Shown: piece after piece, positions 27,005-34,981 of the stretch
How the letters are laid out: every line of letters starts with the position of its first letter
Position numbering within the stretch: the first letter of the stretch is position 1
NCBI RefSeq assembly: GCF_900105475.1
Contig: NZ_LT629777.1
Span: 5,580,001 to 5,644,000 of the forward strand
Direction: 5' to 3'
Length of the DNA stretch: 64,000 bases
Origin: Pseudomonas asplenii
GTDB lineage: Bacteria > Pseudomonadota > Gammaproteobacteria > Pseudomonadales > Pseudomonadaceae
Position numbers and translations under genes: made by a program
The notes under the pieces: model-generated
What the model was told of the DNA's origin: nothing
What the model saw: only the letters and a program-made list of their open reading frames with translations
Database searches by the model: none

Positions 27005-28555
27005 GTGAAGATCACTATCAACGTGTTCTTGCTTAAGGAGGGGCGAACCGTCCGGGACGCGCTTTCCGACGAGGTCCATTTGCAACCTATCGCTTTTTCG
27101 TTGGGCGATATTGAGTCTCTCTTCTTTCACCAAAAAAATCCTTCCCACCCAAAGTGGACGCAACTTTTCGGAGCGGTCCAAGAAGTAGCCGGACTCGACT
27201 TGACCGGTAGATCTCTCAAAGCGCTACTGGTCATGGCAGTCAATGACAGAGTCTTTTGCTTCACCTTTGGTCATGCCAGGCATCTGATCGATCCGCTCGC
27301 GATTGAACGCTACTTTGGGCTTCGTACAGCGCTCAGCTTGACGGACCCTCTGCTGATCAAATCCGTGGAAAAATCCAACATTGATCGTACGCCGCTTCGC
27401 TCAAAAGCGCAGTCATCGAGGCTGTTGTCCATCTCTGAGTTCGACTTCAAATTTGATTCGGAAATCCTCAAGTCGCTGACCGGGATCGTGGAGAACGACC
27501 AGGATGAAGGCGAGTACGTAAGCGGCTCGGACTCATTGGCGCTTCACTCTGACGTGAAGCTCGAGGACTTCCCGGAAATCGCACTTCGGCTGTTGACGGC
27601 TTACGAGGATGAACACTGCAAGGAAAAGTATCCTTGGATGGACTTTATAGTCCCTGTGCGCGATTCCGCACTCAGAGGGAAACTGGATGGGGTATTAGTG
27701 AAAGCGATGAATACTGAGCAGTTTGACCGCGTCCGCGCGGCTGCACCTGAACTACTCGGAAATGACATCAGCGGCTTTGGCTATGTCAAACATAGTACTC
27801 GATCACTGAATGGCCCGGCGATCGCATTTGATCTAGATCTGCGACAAGCTTTGCTTGCCAAGCACTTACTGGGGGGAATCTCCCGTCCAGCCTTAGAGTC
27901 TGAGCGCATCTACCTATATGGCGCGGACGAACAACGACTTGCCGCCTGGCCTCTGTATATGTGCCTAGAGGCCGAGATCGAACACGAAGGCAATATCTAC
28001 CTGCTCAGCGAAGGTGATTGGTACCAGATTGATCGCGACTACACCGAGCAAGTGAACCGTTTTTTTGAGGCTGCGGTTCCTAGCGACCTGGTATTTCCTC
28101 CATATGGTACTGACCACGAAGGCGCCTACCTTAGGCGTATCGCCGACAACGTCAGTTTCTATCTACTCGACCAGAAATTGGTGAGACTGACGGGCGCAGG
28201 CGGCCCATTCGAGTTCTGTGACTTACTCACGCCGGAACACCACATCATCCACGTCAAAAAGTACTCATCGTCGAGCGTATTGAGCCACCTTTTTTCACAG
28301 GCATACGTGTCTGCTGAGGCCCTGATCAACTCACCGGATGTCGTTACCCAAGTGAACGCACATCTCGCAGAGCTCGGTGACTTCCGATTTGTCTTCAACA
28401 CTACCACGCAGCCTCGCAACAGGATCGTGTTCGCCATCATGCAACCCAACGCAGAGTTACACATGCCGTTTTTCTCGAAGGTGAATTTCAGGCAATTTGC
28501 CCAGCGACTCAGTGCGATGGGTTACCAGGTCGAGGTGTGCCGAATAGGTAACTAA
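27005..28555 (+). CDS. TIGR04141/DUF6119-family sporadically distributed protein
   Basis: 516-residue protein starting with GTG at 27005 behind AAGGAG (6-base spacer). It matches the TIGR04141 (DUF6119) family of patchily distributed proteins in mobile and defence-rich loci. The start MKITINVFLLKEGRT is typical. The C-terminal third holds the conserved block EFCDLLTPEHHIIHVKK followed by YSSSSVLSHLFSQAYVS. In that block E403, D406 and K418 are spaced like a PD-(D/E)xK nuclease core (E-x-x-D...H-V-K), which is my inference. It is the only sizeable gene in an insert bounded by 347-bp direct repeats. The function is unknown and a defence role is plausible. Confidence 0.75.
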   Translation: MKITINVFLLKEGRTVRDALSDEVHLQPIAFSLGDIESLFFHQKNPSHPKWTQLFGAVQEVAGLDLTGRSLKALLVMAVNDRVFCFTFGHARHLIDPLAIERYFGLRTALSLTDPLLIKSVEKSNIDRTPLRSKAQSSRLLSISEFDFKFDSEILKSLTGIVENDQDEGEYVSGSDSLALHSDVKLEDFPEIALRLLTAYEDEHCKEKYPWMDFIVPVRDSALRGKLDGVLVKAMNTEQFDRVRAAAPELLGNDISGFGYVKHSTRSLNGPAIAFDLDLRQALLAKHLLGGISRPALESERIYLYGADEQRLAAWPLYMCLEAEIEHEGNIYLLSEGDWYQIDRDYTEQVNRFFEAAVPSDLVFPPYGTDHEGAYLRRIADNVSFYLLDQKLVRLTGAGGPFEFCDLLTPEHHIIHVKKYSSSSVLSHLFSQAYVSAEALINSPDVVTQVNAHLAELGDFRFVFNTTTQPRNRIVFAIMQPNAELHMPFFSKVNFRQFAQRLSAMGYQVEVCRIGN

Positions 28556-28581
28556 GTCACTGTCGCCGGGTCAGGGCCCGG

Positions 28582-28885
28582 AGCGGAAGACTTCAAAGCC
28601 TTCGCCTGGCTGGTGCCACTGCTGGAAGAGAAAGTCGGCCGTATCCTGATCAACGGCTACCCGACTGGGGTCGAAGTGTGTGATGCGATGGTTCACGGTG
28701 GGCCTTACCCGGCGACTTCCGATGCCCGTGGTACCTCGGTGGGGACCCTGGCGATCGATCGTTTCCTGCGTCCGGTTTGCTACCAGAACTACCCGCAGTC
28801 GCTGCTGCCTGAGGCGCTGCGTGACGGCACCCCGTTGGGGTTGCGTCGCCTGGTGAATGGGCAGTGGAGTGAGGCCGCGATCTGA
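28582..28885 (+). pseudogene. Duplicated 3' end of the dioxovalerate dehydrogenase gene
   Basis: About 100 codons identical in frame to the end of the gene at 23561-25141, from [20 protein letters not shown] to the stop, with one notable amino-acid change (DGT for DGN). It lacks the NAD site, catalytic Cys and Glu, so it cannot be an enzyme. It is the right-hand boundary of the insert. Confidence 0.9.
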
Positions 28886-28904
28886 TTGCTGCGTTGGTAG
28901 AGAG

Positions 28905-28928
28905 AGCCCCGCTTTGGCGGGGCTTTTT
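28905..28928 (+). terminator. Duplicated rho-independent terminator
   Basis: Stem AGCCCCGC/GCGGGGCT with TTTTT, the same as at 25161. It now ends the transcript of the TIGR04141-family gene. Confidence 0.85.
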
Positions 28929-28985
28929 ATTTCCGGCGCGGTGCGTGTCCGTTTGAAGGGAGGCGCGACCTACCTCTGAGGGTCT

Positions 28986-29362
28986 TCAGTTTTCGGGGGA
29001 CATTTGATTGGCTACGGGGACGCCATCCAGCAGCGCGTCGACCACTGCCCGTGCCATCTCCACGGAATGCAGCATGCTCCAGAACAATGCCCGTTCGAAA
29101 GGATCAGTGTGCAGGCTGAGTTCGTCGCCGTTGAGTTCTGCCGTTTCGAGCAAGCGCGAGACGTGGGCCAGCGCGTCATAGGCACTGACGCCCTGCTGGA
29201 TGGCGAACAAGGAAGGTTTATCAGTTTATCACGGGACTCTGGAGCAACGGGGCGGAAACGGGTGAGTGTGAGGCTGTCGAGTAAGCGGGTGGTGGATGCT
29301 TTGTTGTCTGTGTCGTAAGCCCTGTTGGTAGGCGGCGGATCAGGGACAATTTTCTTGGTCAT
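28986..29362 (-). pseudogene. DUF3077-family gene broken by an 8-bp tandem duplication
   Basis: The start at 29362 (MTKKIVPDPPPTNRAYDTDN) has AAGGA upstream and is typical of the small Pseudomonas DUF3077/DUF6124 proteins. The frame breaks at a tandem duplication of GTTTATCA (29216-29223 and 29224-29231). Removing one copy joins the halves as ...PESRDKPSLFAIQQGVSA..., restoring a full DUF3077 domain (AYDALAHVSRLLETAE, FWSMLHSVEMARAVVDALL) that ends at 28986. As it stands the product would be truncated and scrambled. It is either a recent inactivation or a phase-variable slip site. Confidence 0.8.
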
Positions 29363-29385
29363 GGTGGAGTTCCTTTGTTGGGTCA

Positions 29386-29492
29386 GGAGCCCGTCACCTA
29401 CGCTGCAAAACGAAGGGTGACGAGCCCTACACAGGTTTGCAGACCGGCAACAAAGGAACCGGCAGGCCGAAGCCTCCTGCGCACAGCTCGCC
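29386..29492 (-). ncRNA. C4-like structured leader RNA, copy 2 (before DUF3077 gene)
   Basis: On the minus strand: closing stem AGCTGTGCGCAGG with CCTGTGTAGGGCT, inner hairpins AGGC-TTCG-GCCT and CCGG-TTCCTTTGTTG-CCGG, then a 3' hairpin GTCACC...GGTGAC. It has the same architecture as the copies at 26675 and 34291 and lies directly upstream of the DUF3077 start codon. It resembles the phage C4 antisense RNA family (RF01695) in layout; a covariance search is needed to confirm this. Confidence 0.6.
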
Positions 29493-29823
29493 ATAACGCG
29501 AACGAAAAAATGCCGCTGATCGCGGCGTTGTGCGCCTTTGTAGCCCGACCGACTGTTAGGCCGCTTCGGCAGACCATCCCTACCTATTCGGCCTTTTCTC
29601 CCTCTTTCCCATGCGCCATTGGGCGGAAAACATAGGCCTCTAAAGGCAAATCGAGCAAATGACAGTAAACTGTATATGCGCACAGTACACGACTGAAATA
29701 GTCCCAATCACTGCCTCATACCTGCCCTAATGACAAGTAATTCATTATGATGGCCATCGAATTCGGCTCTCTCGGTCAGAAATGCGCCAATTAGGAACGC
29801 AAACGAGGGGGCTAGGAAAGGAT
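29493..29823. other. Divergent intergenic region
   Basis: 331 bp between the C4-like leader (minus strand) and the Gp37/Gp68 gene (plus strand). It includes the GCGGCG-rich start of the leader transcript and an A+T-rich stretch at 29640-29760 that could hold promoters in both directions. No supported gene. Confidence 0.5.
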
Positions 29824-30606
29824 ATGGCAGAGACACAGATTGAGTGGACAGACTCTACCTGGAATCCGGTAGCAGGCTGTTCCATCATTAGTGCCGGGTG
29901 CAAGAACTGCTATGCCATGGAAATGGCACGTCGACTTGAAGCCATGGGCACCCCGAAGTACGTGGGTTTGACCCGCAAAAAGAACAAGCGCATTGTCTGG
30001 AACGGCTCTATCGTCGAAGACTATGACGCCTTGGCGATTCCGTATCGCTGGAAGAAACCCCGCAAGGTTTTTGTAAACTCTATGAGCGACCTTTTCCATG
30101 AGAAGGTCAGTGATGAGTTCATCGTTGCCGTGTGGAAGGTGATGCGAGAAACCCCGCATCACAACTATCAGATTCTGACCAAACGCCCAGAGCGGATGAA
30201 GCAGATACTCAACGAAGTCATCACTGAGGTTCTGCCCAACGTCTGGCTGGGCACGTCCATTGAAGATAAAGATGCCGCTGGACGTGTCCAGTTCCTGAAA
30301 GACACCCCTGCTCAAATCAAGTTCATCTCCTTTGAACCGCTCATAGGATCAGTGGGCAACATCGATCTGACGCAGATCGACTGGGCCATTGTAGGTGGCG
30401 AGAGCGGCAACAAAGCGCGTCCGGTTAAGGAGGAGTGGATCGATGAGATCTACACGCAGTGCCTTGAGAGCGGGACAGCATTTTTCTTTAAGCAATGGGG
30501 CACATGGGGCAAGGACAATGTCCGCCGTTCTAAGAAAGCCAACGGCAGAGAATACCGTGGCAAGACCTGGGATGAGATGCCTGTAAAGCTGGTGGGCATG
30601 GCCTAG
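29824..30606 (+). CDS. Phage Gp37/Gp68 family (DUF5131) three-Cys-motif protein
   Basis: 260-residue protein. The start at 29824 is supported by AGGAAAGG and the family opening ETQIEWTDSTWNPVAGC. The three cysteines (C19-x6-C26-x2-C29) sit where radical SAM enzymes bind their cluster, and other family markers follow: KVFVNSMSDLFHEKVSD, NYQILTKRPERM, NVWLGTSIED, FISFEPLIG and VGGESG. It is normally paired with TcmP, which is the next gene 31 bp downstream. The pair occurs in phages, mobile elements and defence loci. The reaction is unknown. Confidence 0.88.
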   Translation: MAETQIEWTDSTWNPVAGCSIISAGCKNCYAMEMARRLEAMGTPKYVGLTRKKNKRIVWNGSIVEDYDALAIPYRWKKPRKVFVNSMSDLFHEKVSDEFIVAVWKVMRETPHHNYQILTKRPERMKQILNEVITEVLPNVWLGTSIEDKDAAGRVQFLKDTPAQIKFISFEPLIGSVGNIDLTQIDWAIVGGESGNKARPVKEEWIDEIYTQCLESGTAFFFKQWGTWGKDNVRRSKKANGREYRGKTWDEMPVKLVGMA

Positions 30607-30637
30607 TAGAGACACCGTAGCCTGATAAGGAATATCC

Positions 30638-31870
30638 ATGGTAGGAAAAATTTATACTTGGGAAGAAGGCGCTACCCTTTCCGAGCATTCAAGGAAAAAG
30701 CATCAGATTCTTCGCGAATATTTCTATAACTATGTGATGACTCGGTGCAGATCGCCTCAGGTAAGAAAATTTCGGCTTGCTGTCGTTGATGGTTTCAGCG
30801 GCGCTGGACGGTATAACTGTGGGGCGGCTGGATCTCCGATCATTTTCGTTGAGGAACTGAGTCGAGCTATAACCGCCATCAACGTGAAGCGTGCGTTAGA
30901 TAAGATGCCTCTTGTTGAGATCGAGTGCAGCCTTATCCTTAATGACGCTGAAGCAGAAGCCATCAAAATCCTCAAAACCAACCTTGCGCCCGTACTGCTT
31001 GAGTATGCTCATCCAAACCCCAATCTAAGAATCAATATCCATTATTTCTGTGAGCTTTTCGAAAATATCTATCCAACTGTTAAAGGTCTGATTCGCACCG
31101 AACGGTACAAGAGCATCATCTTCAACCTCGATCAATGTGGCCATAGCCACGTAGCCACCGAAACCCTGATCGACATGATGGCCCTAAATGAGTCAGTAGA
31201 AGTTTTCTACACTTTCATGATCGAGGCTCTGGTGGCGTTTCTGAAAAAAAATGATCCAGAAGCTCTCAGAACACAACTGTCTTACCTTCAGCTGACTAGC
31301 GCAGATTTTGAGGCATTGGTTCAACATACTTCCAGGCGGGAATGGCTAGGAACAGCAGAGCGAATCGTGTTCAGCAGCTTTCAAAAATGTGCACGATTCG
31401 TCAGCCCGTTCTCTATCAATAACCCTGGAGGCTGGCGATATTGGCTCATACATTTGGCCAATTCTCATCGCGCTCGACAGGTGTATAATGACATCCTCCA
31501 CCAGGATGTCGAAACACAAGCACACTATGGTCGAGCAGGCCTCAACATGCTTGCGCACGACCCTAACGAGGGGAAGACGCTTTACCTATTTAATGCCTCT
31601 GCCAGAGAACAAGCGAATGAGGAGTTGCTGGAGGATATTCCAAAGTTCCTTCACGACTCGACACCGACAGTGCAGGTGAAAGACTTCTATGAGAAGATCT
31701 ACAATAACACTCCGGCCCATAGTGACGATATAAATTCTGCACTGCTTGGCAGCAATGAAATCGTGATCAAGACTCCAAATGGAGGAGTCAGGCGTAAGGC
31801 TAGCCAGATCCACACTTCAGATATCATTACGTTCAAGCTACAACGAAGCTTCTTCTTTCCCAAAATATGA
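30638..31870 (+). CDS. tcmP: TcmP, three-Cys-motif partner protein
   Basis: 410-residue protein of the TcmP family. It opens with WEEGATLSEHSRKKHQILREYF and then FRLAVVDGFSGAGRY, a motif resembling the SAM-binding GxGxG of methyltransferases. LILNDAEAEAIKILKTN and IIFNLDQCGHSHV continue the Rossmann-like fold. The C-terminus is a helical region followed by a basic strand segment (GGVRRKASQIHTSDIITFKL). TcmP is defined by co-occurrence with the three-Cys-motif protein just upstream. The pair is treated as an uncharacterised, possibly defensive or RNA/DNA-modifying module. Confidence 0.85.
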   Translation: MVGKIYTWEEGATLSEHSRKKHQILREYFYNYVMTRCRSPQVRKFRLAVVDGFSGAGRYNCGAAGSPIIFVEELSRAITAINVKRALDKMPLVEIECSLILNDAEAEAIKILKTNLAPVLLEYAHPNPNLRINIHYFCELFENIYPTVKGLIRTERYKSIIFNLDQCGHSHVATETLIDMMALNESVEVFYTFMIEALVAFLKKNDPEALRTQLSYLQLTSADFEALVQHTSRREWLGTAERIVFSSFQKCARFVSPFSINNPGGWRYWLIHLANSHRARQVYNDILHQDVETQAHYGRAGLNMLAHDPNEGKTLYLFNASAREQANEELLEDIPKFLHDSTPTVQVKDFYEKIYNNTPAHSDDINSALLGSNEIVIKTPNGGVRRKASQIHTSDIITFKLQRSFFFPKI

Positions 31871-32214
31871 ATAGTCATCGGCCAGAATGACCAGGTTAAC
31901 TTCACGTCACACGAGAGTAGATCTTTCCCACAAGGATGTCCCGGACTTTCAGAGTCCTTGCCCCTGTGCGATCTTAAACTCACTCGGGCTCATGTGCTGA
32001 GCGCTAAAAATAAATCTGTCCCGTTCCCCACACTACTCGTGAATCACATTGACCAAAACTGGGCGGGCAGTCGCTCCTCACCGAACCGCTGGGTAGGGGT
32101 AGTGGCGTGAAATTGCCCCGTGTTTTGGCTCTTTCCCTGGTGGGGAGCACTATGAGCTCCACCTTTATGGGAGGTTTGCGAGCATTGTCCGATTACCCCC
32201 CATTGCTGCGATCA
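31871..32214. other. Intergenic region with possible transposase remnant
   Basis: 344 bp between convergent genes. On the minus strand an ATG at about 31992 begins MSPSEFKIAQGQGL and stops, preceded by GGGACAGATTTATTTT, which looks like the beginning of a small transposase frame. This is only suggestive. No other feature is supported. Confidence 0.35.
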
Positions 32215-33702
32215 TCAACTTCCAATTGCCGCTTTTCGGACCGCGTCTATATCCGGGGAGCCTTCGTCAGTAGTCATCAGATTCCACGTAAACGAGTTGT
32301 ACACGTGGAAGTCGGGTAGCAAACTCTTGATCTGCCCATCCTCAAACCAATGGTGTGCGATTCCTGGAAACATATTGGGGTCAACGGGAAATTTGGCGTT
32401 GGGATTGTGGAACATAGAGAGCCCTTCCGCCCAACTCTCTGTCACGGTACCTTGCTCGATCTGAATGATGAATGGGTCAGGCACCGCCGCATTAGGATCG
32501 TGGCGATGTTTCATACCCCATCTGATGATCAACTGATCGGCTAGGCCGAATCCAGCTAGACGTCCCATTCGATTGAATTTTGATATCGTACCGGAAGCCG
32601 AGAATAGGATTGCGCTTACATTGTCGGCTCCGGGCTGAAAGAAATAGCCAGATGGAATTACCTTGCCTTGGTACTCATGCGTCTCAACTTTTTGTGGATG
32701 AATTACCAACTGGCCCGCATCGTCGTACACGAAATCGTGGCTGATGGCATAGAGGTATTCCAATAGTGCCGGAGAGCTCCAGGTCATCGACTGGTCTTCG
32801 TGAAAGTCAGCAATTGCGAAAACAAGAGGATATCCTTGAACATGCTCAAGGTCCCAGTATTTCTTTTTCCGATTGAGCTTCGAGTACAAGGCACTGCCAA
32901 ATCGGATTGGGGCTCGGGTCTTCAGCAGCTCTCTAACCTCCTTTAAGGGCCGTAAAAGAGGGAAATTATCCGTTGGTGGAGGCAACGGCGAGTCGTGTGG
33001 AGATGGACCCACGGTCACGGCCTCAATGAAAACCTTTGCTCTCCCACTGCTGACTTCAAAGTCCGGGGCTTCGTGCTCTTTTTTAACGAATAGACCGAGC
33101 TCGAGAAGTGCGGCATAGAGATAAAGCTCCCAGATTCTCGAATCGAACGCGGTGGTCTGGAACTGCTCAACGAAATTGCCATCGATGTCGACGAAGTGGC
33201 GCATCATCTCCGTCATGATGTCGCGCGCAGGTACCCAATGAGGCTGATGGTTTAGCATGTGGAATGCTCGGTGCAGTTTCTCTTCCGGCAGGTTTGTACT
33301 GAAAAGATCAACGCCTGCTTTATCGGTACTCTCGTCACCTTGGGGAAATACTGTTTTTCCGCTCGAAATGTGCTTCCGGAATGAGGCAAACAGGGCGTGT
33401 CTTGCGTTTGTTCTGCTTAGGCCGAACTCTATTTCGATAGCGCGGAAGCGGCCTTTAAGGTCGCGACCCAGCAGCACGAACCCATGGTCACGGTCTGACC
33501 GATCCTGGATCAAGACACCGATCAAGGTCTCTGCCCGGTCAGAAAAATACTCAAGCTCCAAGCCGATATTTTTGGCGCTTGGCGAGCGTGTCCAAGCAAT
33601 AAAGGCGTTATACCGCTCGGGGCTTAGCTGAACCACACCACTTTCATCCAACAGTGCAGCTATTCGCTGAGCCTTCGTGCCCCGTCTCTTTGCTTCACCC
33701 AT
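32215..33702 (-). CDS. Unrecognised protein with a nuclease-like D...E-x-x motif
   Basis: 495-residue protein starting at 33702 (MGEAKRRGTKAQRIAALLDE); the longer frame to 33819 has no ribosome site. I do not recognise the family. In the middle there is APDFEVSSGRAKVFIEAVTV: an Asp and, on the next strand, a Glu. This layout resembles the PD-(D/E)xK fold, but without the usual Lys. Codon use and lower GC differ from the core genome. It is divergent from a truncated gene that starts at 33775, and located between the Gp37/TcmP module and the DUF6124 gene, so it may be part of the same accessory (possibly defence) cargo. Confidence 0.6.
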   Translation of the reverse strand: MGEAKRRGTKAQRIAALLDESGVVQLSPERYNAFIAWTRSPSAKNIGLELEYFSDRAETLIGVLIQDRSDRDHGFVLLGRDLKGRFRAIEIEFGLSRTNARHALFASFRKHISSGKTVFPQGDESTDKAGVDLFSTNLPEEKLHRAFHMLNHQPHWVPARDIMTEMMRHFVDIDGNFVEQFQTTAFDSRIWELYLYAALLELGLFVKKEHEAPDFEVSSGRAKVFIEAVTVGPSPHDSPLPPPTDNFPLLRPLKEVRELLKTRAPIRFGSALYSKLNRKKKYWDLEHVQGYPLVFAIADFHEDQSMTWSSPALLEYLYAISHDFVYDDAGQLVIHPQKVETHEYQGKVIPSGYFFQPGADNVSAILFSASGTISKFNRMGRLAGFGLADQLIIRWGMKHRHDPNAAVPDPFIIQIEQGTVTESWAEGLSMFHNPNAKFPVDPNMFPGIAHHWFEDGQIKSLLPDFHVYNSFTWNLMTTDEGSPDIDAVRKAAIGS

Positions 33703-33774
33703 ATGCTTCACTCTATCCCTGTGAGCCGCAGTTGACGTAGTCTTCATACCACAATAATGGAGAAAGAGCAGCCT

Positions 33775-34050
33775 ATGGAAAACACAGTCCAGCTTGAGCC
33801 GGTACTTGCGACGGTTCATGCTTTACTACGCGCTGAAGGTGCCGATGACGCGGCTGCAATCGTCAGAGAATATCCTGCCCAAGCTCAACTGACAGGCCAT
33901 GACAACTGGAACGGAGGCACTGACATATGGGAAATCCTGTTTAGAATTCCTGAAGACATCTACGGCCTATGCTGTGTGAGTTTTGCCTGGCGGCAGTGGC
34001 AGCTCTTGGCCGTTAGCCGACGTCGGCCCACGGCTGCTATGGGTCGATAG
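33775..34050 (+). pseudogene. Truncated small gene with the HDNWNGGT motif
   Basis: It starts MENTVQLEPVLATVHALLRA and contains GHDNWNGGTDIWEILFRIPEDIY, a motif I associate with an uncharacterised small family often found in accessory or defence loci. After GLC (around 33970) the reading frame runs into unrelated intergenic-type sequence (SFAWRQWQLLAVSRRRP), so the C-terminal half is lost. It sits back-to-back with the gene at 32215-33702, which could have been its operon or regulatory partner before truncation. Confidence 0.55.
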
Positions 34051-34290
34051 GTGCCATACGTAATCGGCAGTTTGCCTCCACTCAGTGCCCGACAGGACAA
34101 CTCCCTTTCCCTTGAGTGAAATTTCCTAGAAAATCCCAACCGCTTGTTTGAGCCATGCGCCGCCGATAGTCTTGGCTCGGTCATCCCAACGGATGACACG
34201 GATGTGCAAGTCCGTTCATATCGGTGCGTCACGCGCCCTCAAACAAGCCGTTTCGACGGGTGCTCCTGCCCTCTTCGAATCCAGCTTGAT

Positions 34291-34399
34291 GGTGGCCGTG
34301 CGCGGGAGACTTTCGAGTCTGCCGGGGTCCGATATGCCCGGTCTTGCACACCTGCGTACGGCTGCCACCCTCATTCGTGTGCAAGCGAACGGTGACAGC
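34291..34399 (+). ncRNA. C4-like structured leader RNA, copy 3 (before DUF6124 gene)
   Basis: Closing stem GCCGTGCGCGGG with CCTGCGTACGGC, inner hairpins GACT-TTCG-AGTC and CCGG...CCGG, then a 3' hairpin with CACC...GGTGA. It lies directly before the ribosome site and start of the DUF6124 gene at 34424, the same relation as the minus-strand copy before the DUF3077 gene. The conserved structure and position support a cis-acting or antisense regulatory RNA. The C4 assignment is tentative. Confidence 0.6.
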
Positions 34400-34423
34400 T
34401 CCACCTCATATCGGAGTTCGATC

Positions 34424-34780
34424 ATGTTCAAAGCTACCCCCAATCCGCCGGCTACAACTCGTGCCGGAATCATTGATCCTCGTGTCGCCGACCAGGCGCT
34501 GGCCCACTATGACTTGAGGCCAGATGCGGTACCAAAAACTGCATCCGCCTCCGCAGCCGCCACCGCGCCTCCAAGCCAGCCGCCAACCTCGCTGAATCAC
34601 GAAGATACCCTGCTCGACCTCCACTCGATTCTGCAATCAGCTGCAGCCACGGCCTATGAGAACGCCGACAACCAGACCGGCCCGAATCGCAGGGTCGCGA
34701 TGGGTGTGGTGCACCTGATTGAGCTGGCGCAGTTGAGAATGAGCCTGCTGGAGGAGCAGGTTGTAGCAGTCAGCAGTTGA
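34424..34780 (+). CDS. DUF6124-family protein
   Basis: 118-residue protein of a small family restricted to Pseudomonas. It has the typical opening MFKATPNPPATT, an Ala/Pro-rich linker (residues 30-55) and a C-terminal helical bundle (HSILQSAAATAYENADN, then VVHLIELAQLRMSLLEEQV). CGGAG lies 7 bases before the start. The frame is open upstream to 34148, but that part is the C4-like leader. No biochemical function is known. It is related in design to the DUF3077 protein at 28986-29362, and both have the same structured RNA upstream. Confidence 0.8.
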   Translation: MFKATPNPPATTRAGIIDPRVADQALAHYDLRPDAVPKTASASAAATAPPSQPPTSLNHEDTLLDLHSILQSAAATAYENADNQTGPNRRVAMGVVHLIELAQLRMSLLEEQVVAVSS

Positions 34781-34805
34781 GGAGGAGCTGAAGATCAAAA
34801 GCTTC

Positions 34806-34884
34806 GCGGGCAAGCCTCGCTCAGTGCTGCGGCGGTCATTAGAGTAGTGATCACCGCTATCCTGTAGGAGCGCGGCTTGCCCGC
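34806..34884. repeat. REP-type inverted pair
   Basis: GCGGGCAAGCC (34806-34816) and its reverse complement GGCTTGCCCGC (34874-34884), with CCTGTAGGAGCG before the second arm: a Pseudomonas REP doublet just after the DUF6124 gene. Confidence 0.75.
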
Positions 34885-34981
34885 AAATAGGCCAGTCGCC
34901 TCAGTGGGGCGTCGTGCTGATAGTCGCTTGCACACGGAAACCTCTACAATCCGCATCCCAACGTTCAAGAGTGCCCAGGTG

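Larger units (their letters stand above)
28582..28928 (+). repeat. Direct repeat, right copy
   Basis: Second copy of the 347-bp segment at 24838-25184, ending in the same terminator stem and five T residues. Sequence beyond it differs on both sides, so the boundaries are sharp at AGCGGAAGAC and at the T run. Confidence 0.9.
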
